Shown here piece after piece: positions 49,395-57,293 of a stretch of 58,881 nt of DNA. The notes beneath the pieces were generated by a model. It searched no databases. It was given only the letters and a program-made list of their open reading frames with translations, and was not told where the DNA came from. The position numbers and the translations under genes are program-made. The stretch is from an uncultured Faecalibaculum sp. (lineage in GTDB: Bacteria; Bacillota_I; Bacilli_A; Erysipelotrichales; Erysipelotrichaceae): NCBI RefSeq assembly GCF_910588395.1, contig NZ_CAJUPA010000012.1, positions 1 through 58,881 on the forward strand. Reading direction: 5' to 3'. The first letter of the stretch is position 1. Each line of letters starts with the position of its first letter.

Positions 49395-49424
49395 ATGTTC
49401 AAAGGACGAATCTGTCAAAACTGA
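49395..49424 (+). CDS. Putative 9-residue leader peptide of the ABC-F gene
   Basis: A short reading frame, MFKGRICQN, starts at ATG 49395, four bases after GGCGGTGA, and ends in TGA at 49422. It lies between the promoter and a terminator that precedes the ABC-F gene. Leader peptides of this kind cause antibiotic-dependent ribosome stalling and attenuation upstream of many antibiotic-resistance ABC-F genes. Function here is inferred from position. Confidence 0.55.
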   Translation: MFKGRICQN

Positions 49425-49538
49425 ATCGTCCATGAAATCCGGGGCATCCGGGTCCTTCTGCGGCCTGTGTTCCCTGCTCTGCCATCATTTGCTGTCTGAC
49501 TCCGCCACCGGGTGCTCAGACCTTCCATACATCAATGC

Positions 49539-49575
49539 AAAGCGCCCTCATGGACTGACACAGGGCGCTTTTTTT
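49539..49575 (+). terminator. Attenuator terminator upstream of the ABC-F gene
   Basis: Arms AAAGCGCCCT (49539-49548) and AGGGCGCTTT (49562-49571) with a 13-nt loop and a run of T to 49575, ending 37 bp before the ABC-F start. A TCATGGAC segment (49548-49555) at the stem-loop junction is perfectly complementary to GTCCATGA at 49428-49435, just after the leader peptide, offering an alternative fold. Confidence 0.8.
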
Positions 49576-49611
49576 CGTGCAGCCGAAACGCTGCACACAG
49601 GAGGTGATCTT

Positions 49612-51093
49612 TTGCTTGAAATCAGAAATCTGACCATACAGCTGGACCGGGACGGGCGGTATCTGGTCAAAAACCTGACTCTGTCTCTGGCTGCCGGAGA
49701 AAAAGCCGTGCTGGCGGGAGAGGAAGGAAACGGAAAATCCACATTGCTGAAAGCCCTGCTTGGCCAGGCTGACTGGTGCCGGGTCACCGGTGACATCCGA
49801 CTGGATGGACCCGTGGGCTGTCTGCCCCAGTTTCCTGCCTTTGAAGGATCGCTGGCAGATCTCTTCGGCAGTCTGCCGGTCTGGGACTATACAGATGTCC
49901 TGACCCGTCTGGGCATTGACTATGACAGTCTGTTTTCGACTCAGTCCTTTTCCACGCTCTCCGGCGGAGAAAAAGTGCGGTATTATCTGCTGTCGCTGCT
50001 CATGCAACAGCCGGATATTCTGCTGCTGGATGAACCAGGCAATGACCTGGACATCGATACCCTGGAGTGGCTGGAACAGTTTCTGATTCTGTGTCCGCAG
50101 ACCGTGCTGTTTGTCAGTCATGATGAAACCCTCATTGAACATGTCCATCCCACGATCCTTCACCTGGAACAGCTGCACCGGAAATCGGTTCCCCGGCTCA
50201 CCCGGTCCAGCCTGGCCTGGCAGGATTACCTGGCATTTCGCCGGCAGTCCGCAGAGCACCAGGATCAGGTCGCTGCCGGCCAGCGAAGAGACCATCAGGC
50301 CAAAATGGAACGCTGGCGGCGGGTCCATGACGCCGTGGAGCACCGGCAGAACACAGCCAGCCGGCAGGATCCGAAAAAAGCCGCGGCTCTGAAGCGGAAA
50401 CTGAAATCCGTCAATGCCGCCGGCCGCCGGTATGAGAAAGAGCGGGCTGCGTTCCGGGAGTTCTCCGATTCCGAACAGGCCATCCTCACGGCCTTTGACC
50501 CCGCCATTGGTCTGCCTGCAGGAAAAACGGTTCTGGCCTGGGAAGGGTCCCTGACCGCCGGCGGACAGCTGCTTTGCCCGGACCTTTCCCTGTCGGTAAA
50601 AGGCCCCGGGATCCTGGGACTGACCGGCCGCAACGGAGCCGGCAAATCCACGCTGCTGAAACAGCTGTATTCTGTGCTGCAGAACCGGACGGATCTGCGG
50701 GTGGGGTACATGCCCCAGGACTACCGGGAGGTTCTGAATCCGGACATGAGCCCATCCCAGTGGCTTGAGCACTGGCCCGAAGCCCGGACCCGGCTGGGTT
50801 CCATGCGCTTCACTACCCGGGAAATGGAATCGCCCATGGGGGAATTATCCGGGGGGCAGCAGGCCAAGATCCTGTTTCTTGCCATGGTGCTCGCCCAGTG
50901 TGATGTACTGCTGCTGGATGAGCCCACCCGCAATTTCTCCCCGCTCTCCGCGCCGGTCATCCGCCAGGCCCTGCAGAATTTCGGCGGCCGGATCATCCTG
51001 GTCAGCCACGACCGGAAACTGCTGCAGATCTGCGACGAGGTTCTGGAACTCACCAGCCAGGGACTGATTCCCTGGCATCATCCGGACAGGTGA
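49612..51093 (+). CDS. ABC-F family ATPase (ribosome protection/translation factor type)
   Basis: A 493-residue protein with two ABC domains and no membrane part. First: Walker A GEEGNGKST, signature LSGGEK, Walker B ILLLDEPGNDLDID. The linker (residues about 205-310) is long, basic and helical (QRRDHQAKMERWRRVHDAVEHRQ), as in antibiotic-resistance ABC-F proteins. Second: GRNGAGKST, LSGGQQAK, LLLDEPTRNFSPLSAP, a variant Walker B common in clostridial ABC-F proteins. I start it at TTG 49612, seven bases after AGGAGG. The attenuator leader suggests inducible expression by a ribosome-targeting drug. Confidence 0.88.
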   Translation: MLEIRNLTIQLDRDGRYLVKNLTLSLAAGEKAVLAGEEGNGKSTLLKALLGQADWCRVTGDIRLDGPVGCLPQFPAFEGSLADLFGSLPVWDYTDVLTRLGIDYDSLFSTQSFSTLSGGEKVRYYLLSLLMQQPDILLLDEPGNDLDIDTLEWLEQFLILCPQTVLFVSHDETLIEHVHPTILHLEQLHRKSVPRLTRSSLAWQDYLAFRRQSAEHQDQVAAGQRRDHQAKMERWRRVHDAVEHRQNTASRQDPKKAAALKRKLKSVNAAGRRYEKERAAFREFSDSEQAILTAFDPAIGLPAGKTVLAWEGSLTAGGQLLCPDLSLSVKGPGILGLTGRNGAGKSTLLKQLYSVLQNRTDLRVGYMPQDYREVLNPDMSPSQWLEHWPEARTRLGSMRFTTREMESPMGELSGGQQAKILFLAMVLAQCDVLLLDEPTRNFSPLSAPVIRQALQNFGGRIILVSHDRKLLQICDEVLELTSQGLIPWHHPDR

Positions 51094-51171
51094 ACCAGAA
51101 TGCCGATGGTGGACAAAGCGCGCACCCATCAGGTTCTTCAAAGGCCTGTAACCCGAAAACATCAACATCTC

Positions 51172-51270
51172 TTTATATTGCGTTCCCTTTTCCTGTAAAA
51201 TCAGCAGTTATTTATACTCCACTCCCATTCACTGCAAAATCTGCATGTATTTATACTCGACTCCAGTTTC
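51172..51270. repeat. 39-bp imperfect tandem repeats
   Basis: Two full units (51172-51210 and 51211-51249) and a partial third start with TTTATA and share TCC...TGNAAAATC. The 289-bp gap between the ABC-F gene and proA holds these and the proA terminator, nothing else visible. Confidence 0.6.
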
Positions 51271-51330
51271 CGGCAGCTGAAAGCCGCCATATCCCCATCT
51301 GAATTCAGGCCCCGGCACGCATCGACATGG

Positions 51331-51364
51331 AAAAAAGCCCGGAGCAATCAGAGCCCCGGGTTCG
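51331..51364 (-). terminator. Terminator of proBA
   Basis: On the minus strand AACCCGG/CCGGGCTT arms followed by TTTTTT, just beyond the proA stop codon. Confidence 0.8.
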
Positions 51365-51382
51365 GAAACAGGAGAGGCTGCC

Positions 51383-52699
51383 TCAGCGCACCTGGCCGTT
51401 TCCGTAAATGATGAACTTGGAAGAAGTCAGTGCTTCCAGCCCCATGGGGCCTCTGGCGTGCAGCTTCTGGGTGGAGATGCCGATTTCGGCACCGAAACCG
51501 AATTCATTTCCGTCGGTGAACCGGGTGCTGGCGTTCACATACACCGCCGCGCTGTCCACCTGATCCAGAAATTTCTGAGCGCTGGCATAATCCTGCGTGA
51601 TGATGGTCTCGGAATGACCGGTGGAATACGCGTTGATGTGCCCGATGGCTTCTTCCACGCTGTCCACGGTTTTCACACTGAGGATATAATCCAGATACTC
51701 CGTCCCGAAATCCTCTTCAGAAGCAGGAACAGCATGATCGAAATACGGCAGGGAGTCCTGGTCTGCCCGGATCTGCACCTGATGTTCATCCAGAACCTGT
51801 TCCAGTTCCTTCAGCATCGGCAGCTGACTGCGGTGCACCACCAGACTCTCCAGGGCGTTGCACACGCCGATGCGCTGGGTCTTGGCGTTGTTCACAATGG
51901 CAATTGCCATGTCTTTGTCTGCTGTTTCATCGATATAGGCATGACAGTTGCCGGTGCCGGTTTCGATCACCGGGATCGTTGCGTTGTTCACCGTTGCCTG
52001 GATCAGACCCTTGCCACCCCGGGGAATCAGCACATCCACGTAGTTCCGCAGTTTCATGAACGCACTGGTGACTTCCCGGGCGTTGTCCCGGATCAGCTGC
52101 AGGGCATCTGGCACCGGCAGCACTGACTGCAGGCTTTGCACAATGGCTTCATTGGACTGCGCCGCATCCCGGCCGCCTTTCAGGATCACCGCATTGCCGG
52201 TTTTGAACGTCAGGGCAAACACATCCGCGGTGACATTCGGCCGGGCTTCATAAATCACGCCCACCACACCCAGCGGTACCCGCTTGCGGCCGATCATCAG
52301 CCCGTTGGGTCGTTTTTCCATGGATTCCACCCGGCCAATGGGATCCGGCAGCGCCGCCACTTCCCGGATCCCTGCGGCGATCCCCGCGATCCGTTCGGGA
52401 GTCAGCGTCAGTCTGTCCACCAGTCCCGGCGCCATGCCATTGTCCTTTGCCCGCTGCACATCCATGGCGTTGGCCGCCAGAATGCGGGGTGCATCGGCTT
52501 CCAGCTGTGTAGCTGCTGCCAGCAGCAGATCGTTTTTTTCACCGGCAGACAATGTGGCACACCAGGAACCGGCTTGTTTCGCCCGGCGTCCCATGTCCTC
52601 CAGCATGGACTGAATGGCTGTATCTTTCTGTTCTGCCCGGGTTTCCTGTCCGTCTGCATTCATCTGTTCTGTTTTGTCATAGCATGCTGTCTGTGTCAT
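51383..52699 (-). CDS. proA: Glutamate-5-semialdehyde dehydrogenase
   Basis: A 438-residue aldehyde dehydrogenase-superfamily enzyme that reduces gamma-glutamyl phosphate to the semialdehyde in proline synthesis. Motifs: EARPNVTADVFALTFKTGNAVILKGGRDA, LIPRGGKGLI, the catalytic Cys in QRIGVCNALESLVVH, and FGFGAEIGISTQKLHARGPMGLEAL. The N-terminus is about 25 residues longer than usual; the ATG at 52699 overlaps the end of proB. If a shorter form is used, Met13 is the next candidate. Co-transcribed with proB. Confidence 0.95.
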   Translation of the reverse strand: MTQTACYDKTEQMNADGQETRAEQKDTAIQSMLEDMGRRAKQAGSWCATLSAGEKNDLLLAAATQLEADAPRILAANAMDVQRAKDNGMAPGLVDRLTLTPERIAGIAAGIREVAALPDPIGRVESMEKRPNGLMIGRKRVPLGVVGVIYEARPNVTADVFALTFKTGNAVILKGGRDAAQSNEAIVQSLQSVLPVPDALQLIRDNAREVTSAFMKLRNYVDVLIPRGGKGLIQATVNNATIPVIETGTGNCHAYIDETADKDMAIAIVNNAKTQRIGVCNALESLVVHRSQLPMLKELEQVLDEHQVQIRADQDSLPYFDHAVPASEEDFGTEYLDYILSVKTVDSVEEAIGHINAYSTGHSETIITQDYASAQKFLDQVDSAAVYVNASTRFTDGNEFGFGAEIGISTQKLHARGPMGLEALTSSKFIIYGNGQVR

Positions 52700-53531
52700 C
52701 CTGTGCCTTTCCTCTCTCTGCGTCTTTTTTCCGGCGGTTTTCCTCCGGCGCCTGAAACCAGGTCCCGGTACCCTTTCCGGCCACCAGATCGTGAATTACC
52801 CGGAAGTCCCCGCCGTTGGCAATCATCATGTCTGTCCCCGCCGCCATGGCCAGCCTCGCTGCGTGCAGCTTCGTGCGCATGCCCCCGGTGCCTACATCCG
52901 AAGCGGAATCCCCGGCCATGCCCAGCAGCTCTTCGTCCACCGCCTGGACCTCCCGGATCAGTTCGGCTTCCGGATTCGTGTTGGGATCGCAGGTGAACAG
53001 ACCGTCGATATCCGACAGCAGAAGCAGCAGATCCGCCTGAATCAGCTCGCTGACCACCGCCGACAGAGTGTCATTGTCGCCAAACTGGATTTCATAGGTG
53101 CTCACTGTATCGTTTTCGTTCACCACCGGCACCACACCCAGTGCCAGCAGCTCTTCAAAGGTGTTCCGGGCATTCTGCCGGTGTTCCGGATCCGCCACGG
53201 TGTTTTTGGTCATGAGCACCTGACTGGCCACGGTGTTGTACTCGGAGAACAGCTTCGAGTAGATCATCATGAGCCGGGCCTGTCCCACGCTCGCCGCTGC
53301 CTGTTTCTGCGACAGCCGCTCCAGATCATCAATCCCCAGCGCCGTGCGCCCGGCCATCATTGCCCCGCTGGACACCAGCACCACATCCAGTCCCGCACTG
53401 CGCAGATTCGCCAGCTGCCTGACCAGCACCTCCAGCTTGTACAAATCCAGCCGCCCGGTCTCCCGGTGCCGCAGGGACGAAGACCCCACTTTCACCACAA
53501 TCCGGTTGCCCGGTCTCAAATACGATTTCAT
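52677..53531 (-). CDS. proB: Glutamate 5-kinase
   Basis: A 284-residue amino acid kinase that phosphorylates glutamate as the first step of proline synthesis. Motifs: RIVVKVGSSSL, LVSSGAMMAGRTALG, PVVNENDTVST, FGDNDTLSAVV, LLLLSDIDGLFTCDP and GTGGMRTKLHAA. It lacks the C-terminal PUA domain found in Escherichia coli ProB. Start at ATG 53531 after GGGGTGA. Promoter TTTCAT-17-TATAAT at 53560-53588 on the minus strand. Confidence 0.95.
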   Translation of the reverse strand: MKSYLRPGNRIVVKVGSSSLRHRETGRLDLYKLEVLVRQLANLRSAGLDVVLVSSGAMMAGRTALGIDDLERLSQKQAAASVGQARLMMIYSKLFSEYNTVASQVLMTKNTVADPEHRQNARNTFEELLALGVVPVVNENDTVSTYEIQFGDNDTLSAVVSELIQADLLLLLSDIDGLFTCDPNTNPEAELIREVQAVDEELLGMAGDSASDVGTGGMRTKLHAARLAMAAGTDMMIANGGDFRVIHDLVAGKGTGTWFQAPEENRRKKDAERGKAQDDTDSML

Positions 53532-53555
53532 TCTGTTCACCCCGTCAGTCTTGTG

Positions 53556-53588
53556 TTCCATTATACGGTAGAATGGAACCCGATGAAA
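53556..53588. promoter_or_regulatory. Divergent promoter region of proB and the glycosylase gene
   Basis: On the minus strand TTTCAT (53583-53588) and TATAAT (53560-53565) are separated by 17 bp. An inverted repeat TTCCATT-N9-AATGGAA (53556-53578) overlaps it. On the plus strand TAGAAT (53569-53574) may serve the glycosylase gene. Confidence 0.55.
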
Positions 53589-53606
53589 CAAATGAAAGGA
53601 ACTGCC

Positions 53607-54131
53607 ATGCCTGAAACCATCGTTCATCCCTTTGATCCGGTCTATGATGCGGATTCCGAAATTCTGATCCTGGGAAGCCTGCCCTCGGTGAAAAGCCGCC
53701 AGACACAGTTTTATTACGGTCATCCGCAGAACCGGTTCTGGAAAGTGCTCGCCGCCATCTTTCAGGAACCTGTCCCCGCCACGGTGGAAGAGAAACGGCG
53801 GTTTCTGCTCCGGCACCACATCGCCCTCTGGGACGTGATTTCCCAGTGTGTCATTGAAGGCTCCTCCGACGCCTCGATCCGTGATGTGGTGCCGGCAGAC
53901 CTGGACGTGGTGATGCACCATTCGAAGATCTCCCGGATTCTCTGCAACGGGCAGACCTCGCTGAAATACTACCGGAAATATCAGGAAAAGCAGACCGGGA
54001 TCAAAGCACTGGGCCTGCCCAGCACGAGTCCCGCCAACGCTGCCTGGAGTCTGGAACGGCTGACTGACAGCTGGCAACAGGCTGTGCTGCCGATGGATGG
54101 CGGGGCGGATACGAAGAAAGAGGTGCAATAA
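53607..54131 (+). CDS. DNA-deoxyinosine glycosylase, uracil-DNA glycosylase superfamily
   Basis: A 174-residue protein of the UDG superfamily, hypoxanthine-DNA glycosylase branch (family 6-like). Motif 1 is LILGSLPSVKSRQTQFYYGHPQNRFWKVL, followed by ALWDVISQCVIEGSSDASI (Asn-containing specificity region) and motif 2 LGLPSTSPANA. It removes deaminated adenine from DNA. ATG 53607 has AAAGGA six bases upstream. Divergent from proB. Confidence 0.87.
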   Translation: MPETIVHPFDPVYDADSEILILGSLPSVKSRQTQFYYGHPQNRFWKVLAAIFQEPVPATVEEKRRFLLRHHIALWDVISQCVIEGSSDASIRDVVPADLDVVMHHSKISRILCNGQTSLKYYRKYQEKQTGIKALGLPSTSPANAAWSLERLTDSWQQAVLPMDGGADTKKEVQ

Positions 54132-54154
54132 GGCTCAGCAGATCAGGGCAGCTG

Positions 54155-54755
54155 CCGGCTTTTCCAGATGAAGGACCTGGCTGGCCACTGGTCTGTTTTT
54201 GCAGAATTTGCCTGTTATACTGAGGATGCAGGGAGGCAGACAGATCCGCTGCTTCCGACAGGGACCGAAACGGTGCCGGGCGCGTCAGACAAGACGGTAA
54301 AATCGACAGAGTGTAAAGAAACTCAAAGGGAAACGGAAAGTCAGAACAGAGTCGAAGTTTCCACCCCTGAATCAATCTCTCCGATTCAGACATCCGGAAG
54401 AAAGCAGACAAAACCATTCGAAAAGGATTGAAAAAAGGAGAGACACAGGACAGGCCAAAGGATGCGATCTAAACGGCTGAGTGGTTGAAAGATACCGGAA
54501 GGCATGAAGAAAGCGGAGAAGCTGTCCGAACCAGTCAGGAAAAAGCCCGAAACAATCAGAGAAAGCACCTGATCTCCCTGGAACAAATGGATCCGGGGAT
54601 GATTCAGAAGAATCATCCTTTGTTTTTGAGAACGAAAGAGACCGCCGGCATATGGATGTCCGGCGGTCTTTTGATGCGAAATGACTGCGGGGGAGAGGCA
54701 GAGAGACATGAATCGATTCAATCGACTGACTCAATCGAACCGAATTGCTTCACTT
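54155..54755 (+). ncRNA. Candidate structured non-coding RNA, copy 1 (transcript about 54228-54672)
   Basis: An extended -10 TGTTATACT (54213-54221) predicts a start near 54228, and a strong terminator (54635-54672) ends a transcript of about 445 nt. No convincing protein is encoded. The segment 54351-54650 is identical, but for one base, to 56119-56418. Conserved hairpins include CTGAATC/GATTCAG (54367-54389) and GGATGATTC/GAATCATCC with AGAA loop (54597-54618). Purine-rich linkers (GAAAAAGGATTGAAAAAAGGAGAG region) join them. I do not recognise 6S RNA, tmRNA or RNase P. Large Firmicutes RNAs such as ROOL are candidates only. A TTCAAT/GACTCAAT-rich tail (54710-54740) follows the terminator. 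Confidence 0.7.
54635..54672 (+). terminator. Terminator of ncRNA copy 1
   Basis: AGACCGCCGG (54639-54648) pairs with CCGGCGGTCT (54660-54669), followed by TTT. The loop differs from copy 2 while the outer stem is kept. Confidence 0.9.
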
Positions 54756-54764
54756 GAATGAACC

Positions 54765-55910
54765 GATTACCACCAGATTGTCGGCGTTGAGAATCCGGAA
54801 CAGACTGCGCTGAACATTGAAAACCAGATCAATGACAACATCATTCCGCAGCCGGACTTTTCCATTTCCATTGATGCGCGAAATCTGATCATTCTGACAG
54901 TACGGAAAGGAAAAAACACACCGTACAGTTACCGGGGAACTGCCTATAAGCGGAACGATTCTTCCACAATTCCGGTATCTGACTATGAATACAGAAATCT
55001 GCTGATACAGGGGGCCAATCTGACCTTCACGGAAATCCCTGCACAGACACAGGAACTGACATTTTCCTGTTTTGAAGAACAGTTCCATCAGCGGTTTGGA
55101 ATCACGCCTGTATTCCCGGATACATACATCACGCTGGAAATCTATGACCGGGAAGCCGGTTACACCAATGCGGCTGCTCTTCTCAGCGATCAGAATCCAT
55201 TTCCGGGTATGGATATCGTGGAATTTGGGCAAACCCGGTCCATGATTCTGAAACGGTATACGCTGGAAAATCTGTCCGTTCTGGAGATGCTCAAGCAGGC
55301 AGAAAAGATCTTCAAAGACACCTATTCCTATGAAGCCGTGGAAGGATTCACCAGGGTTCTCAAGGAACGGATCCCTGCAATCTGTTTCCGGGAGCTGATT
55401 GCGACTGCGCTGATTCACAGAGAATGGCAGGTGAACAGCCGGATCAAGGTGGAAATGTACCCGGACCGGCTGTATGTCCTGTCTCCTGGCGGACTGCCGG
55501 AAGGATTGTCTGAAGAAGAGTACCGGTCCAGCCGGCATCTGTCTGTTCTCCGCAACCGGAGTCTGTCTCTGGTTTTTCTGAAACTGGGGAAAGTGGAGAC
55601 ACTGGGAAGCGGCATTCCAATGATTCAGGAGGTTTATGCGGATGATCCTGTAAAGCCGGACTTCCAGGTCTCAGATTCTTCTGTCACCACAATGCTGCCC
55701 TGTGTGGGTACACTGCAGGATCTGCCTTCGGAGGAGAGGAATCTGTATAACCTGATCCGGGATCTGCAGCCTGTATCCAGCAAGGAACTCCTGGCCAGTT
55801 CGGGCATGTCCCGGTCCACGCAGACCCGGGTCCTGAATGTCTTTCTGAAGAAACAGATCGTTGTCCGCTCCGGAAAAGGTCCTGCTGTCAGGTACAGGCT
55901 TGCAGGCTGA
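54765..55910 (+). pseudogene. 5'-truncated AlbA_2/ATP-binding protein gene
   Basis: An open frame of 381 codons without a start, preceded in frame by TGA (54759-54761). It begins in the middle of an AlbA_2 domain (IVGVENPEQTALNIENQINDNI) and continues with SISIDARNLIILTVRKGKNTPYSYRGTAYKRND, an ATPase_c_4 region (ICFRELIATALIHREWQVNSRIKVEMYPDRLYVLSPGGLPEGL, LGSGIPMIQE) and a C-terminal winged helix (LLASSGMSRSTQTRVLNVFLKKQIVVRSG). About 60 N-terminal residues are missing, replaced by the end of ncRNA copy 1. The first internal ATG (55209) would leave no AlbA_2 domain. Same family as the gene at 24985 but not a close copy. Confidence 0.8.
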
Positions 55911-55922
55911 CACTGGCCTGTT

Positions 55923-56540
55923 CCGGCTTTTCCAGATAGGCGCCCGTGCTGGCCACCTGTCTGTTTTTGGAAAATCTGCCTGTTATACTGATCGTGCAGG
56001 GAGGCAGACAGATCCGCTGCTTCCGACAGGGACCGAAAAGGTGCCGGGCGCGTCAGACAAGACGGTAAAATCGACAGAGTGACAAGTACTCAAAGGGAAG
56101 CTGAGATTCAGAAACAGAGTCGAAGTTTCCACCCCTGAATCAATCTCTCCGATTCAGACATCCGGAAGAAAGCAGACAAAACCATTCGAAAAGGATTGAA
56201 AAAAGGAGAGACACAGGACAGGCCAAAGGATGCGATCTAAACGGCTGAGTGGTTGAAAGATACCGGAAGGCATGAAGAAAGCGGAGAAGCTGTCCGAACC
56301 AGTCAGGAAAAAGCCCGAAACAATCAGAGAAAGCACCTGATCTCCCTGGAACAAATGGATCCGGGGATGATTCAGAAGAATCATCCTTTGTTTTTGAGAG
56401 CGAAAGAGACCGCCGGCACAGATGCATGCAGGCGGTCTCTTTGACGTGGGAGAACGGGAAACTGCAGAGAGGGAAGAATGAATCAATTTTCCCGAATTGA
56501 TTCAATTGATTGACTCAATAGGGATGAATCGACTCAAACA
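55923..56540 (+). ncRNA. Candidate structured non-coding RNA, copy 2 (transcript about 55996-56442)
   Basis: Same organisation as copy 1: extended -10 TGTTATACT at 55981-55989, predicted start near 55996, terminator at 56403-56442, length about 447 nt. Positions 56119-56418 are colinear with copy 1 with a single change (A54632 to G56400); differences cluster at 56080-56118 and in the terminator loop. The 5' third, from GCAGGGAGGCAGACAGATCC on, is also nearly identical. The copy begins directly after the stop codon of the truncated AlbA_2 gene. After the terminator comes a similar TTCAAT/GACTCAAT tail (56490-56540). Confidence 0.7.
56403..56444 (+). terminator. Terminator of ncRNA copy 2
   Basis: AAAGAGACCGCC (56403-56414) pairs with GGCGGTCTCTTT (56431-56442) over 12 bp. 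Confidence 0.9.
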
Positions 56541-56583
56541 GACAGCGTCATTCTATTGATATTGGACTTCAGACCAGCAAAAA

Positions 56584-56634
56584 GCTGCCAGATCATTCAG
56601 TCTAACGCTGAATAGTCCTGGCAGCCTGGTTTTT
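56584..56634. terminator. Bidirectional terminator
   Basis: GCTGCCAG (56584-56591) pairs with CTGGCAGC (56618-56625), enclosing an ATTCAG/CTGAAT hairpin. T runs follow on both strands (TTTTTT on plus, TTTTTG on minus), so it can end the lipoprotein gene at 56668 and read-through from ncRNA copy 2. Confidence 0.85.
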
Positions 56635-56667
56635 TGAAAAACAGATGAATGACAGTCTTTACTTGCT

Positions 56668-57033
56668 TCACTCAGCCGGGAAACAGGCCAGTTTGTCTCC
56701 ATCCGACACCTGCCACCGCCAGCAATACATCTGTGTCTTCATTTCTTTTGACTTCGATTCTGTGATAGCCGGATCAAAAATCAGGTCTGCAGCTGCAACA
56801 TCCGGTTCTATCTTGTTTTTGAACTGCATCAGTTCCGGGTACTCTTCTCCATCCTTCAAATCAAAATCCAGCTTTCCCTGGGAGAACGAATCCGTGGATA
56901 AGAGCCAGCCAGGATTTGCAGACTCATAAGGTTCAGGATCTGCTGATTCTGCTGTATTGCAGCCTGCCAGAATCAAGGAGATTCCGATAACCGGACATAT
57001 CCTTTTGAGAGTTACTTTCGTAAGAGTTTTCAT
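56668..57033 (-). CDS. Small lipoprotein of unknown function
   Basis: A 121-residue secreted lipoprotein: basic N-terminus, hydrophobic stretch and lipobox LILAGC (Cys25), then an acidic domain (DLKDGEEYPELMQFKNKIEPDVAAADLIFDPAITESKSKEMKTQMYCWRWQVSDGDKLACF) with two cysteines that may form a disulfide. No family recognised. Start ATG 57033 after AAGGGAAAACAG. Ends at a bidirectional terminator. Confidence 0.6.
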   Translation of the reverse strand: MKTLTKVTLKRICPVIGISLILAGCNTAESADPEPYESANPGWLLSTDSFSQGKLDFDLKDGEEYPELMQFKNKIEPDVAAADLIFDPAITESKSKEMKTQMYCWRWQVSDGDKLACFPAE

Positions 57034-57293
57034 ATTCTGTTTTCCCTTCTTCTGCTTCCACAGTAAGTCCTGAGAATTTCAGAAGTGTTACAGAACACCA
57101 TTCTCTGCGCGTATTCATTCCATTTTCCGACTGATTCCGTATTAACAGAGCCTGACCGGGCAGAAGATTCCAATACTATCTGTCTATATCAATCGGCTGA
57201 ATCTCAATAAGGTCCGGACTCAACATGTATGGGGGTCCGGACCTCAACAATACCTGCAATTCTCTTTGGTTATGGCTTATCCGAAAAGAATAA
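57034..57293. other. Intergenic region with repeated GGTCCGGAC motif
   Basis: The motif GGTCCGGAC-TCAACA at 57211-57225 recurs as GGTCCGGACC-TCAACA at 57234-57249. Each contains the palindrome GTCCGGAC, so they may be paired binding sites. Nothing else is recognised here. Confidence 0.35.

Noticed and set aside
51383..53600. T-box or other riboswitch upstream of proBA
   Set aside because: The proB leader is only about 20 nt from its predicted promoter; no T-box sequence or long leader is present.
54372..56505. Paired minus-strand open frames of about 110-120 codons in each RNA copy
   Set aside because: They are conserved only because the DNA is duplicated; they lack ribosome binding sites, run through the terminator hairpins and look like no known protein.
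54155..56540. The duplicated RNA region as an insertion sequence or group II intron
   Set aside because: No transposase or reverse transcriptase frame, no terminal inverted repeats and no domain V-like hairpin; promoter plus terminator in each copy fit an RNA gene better.
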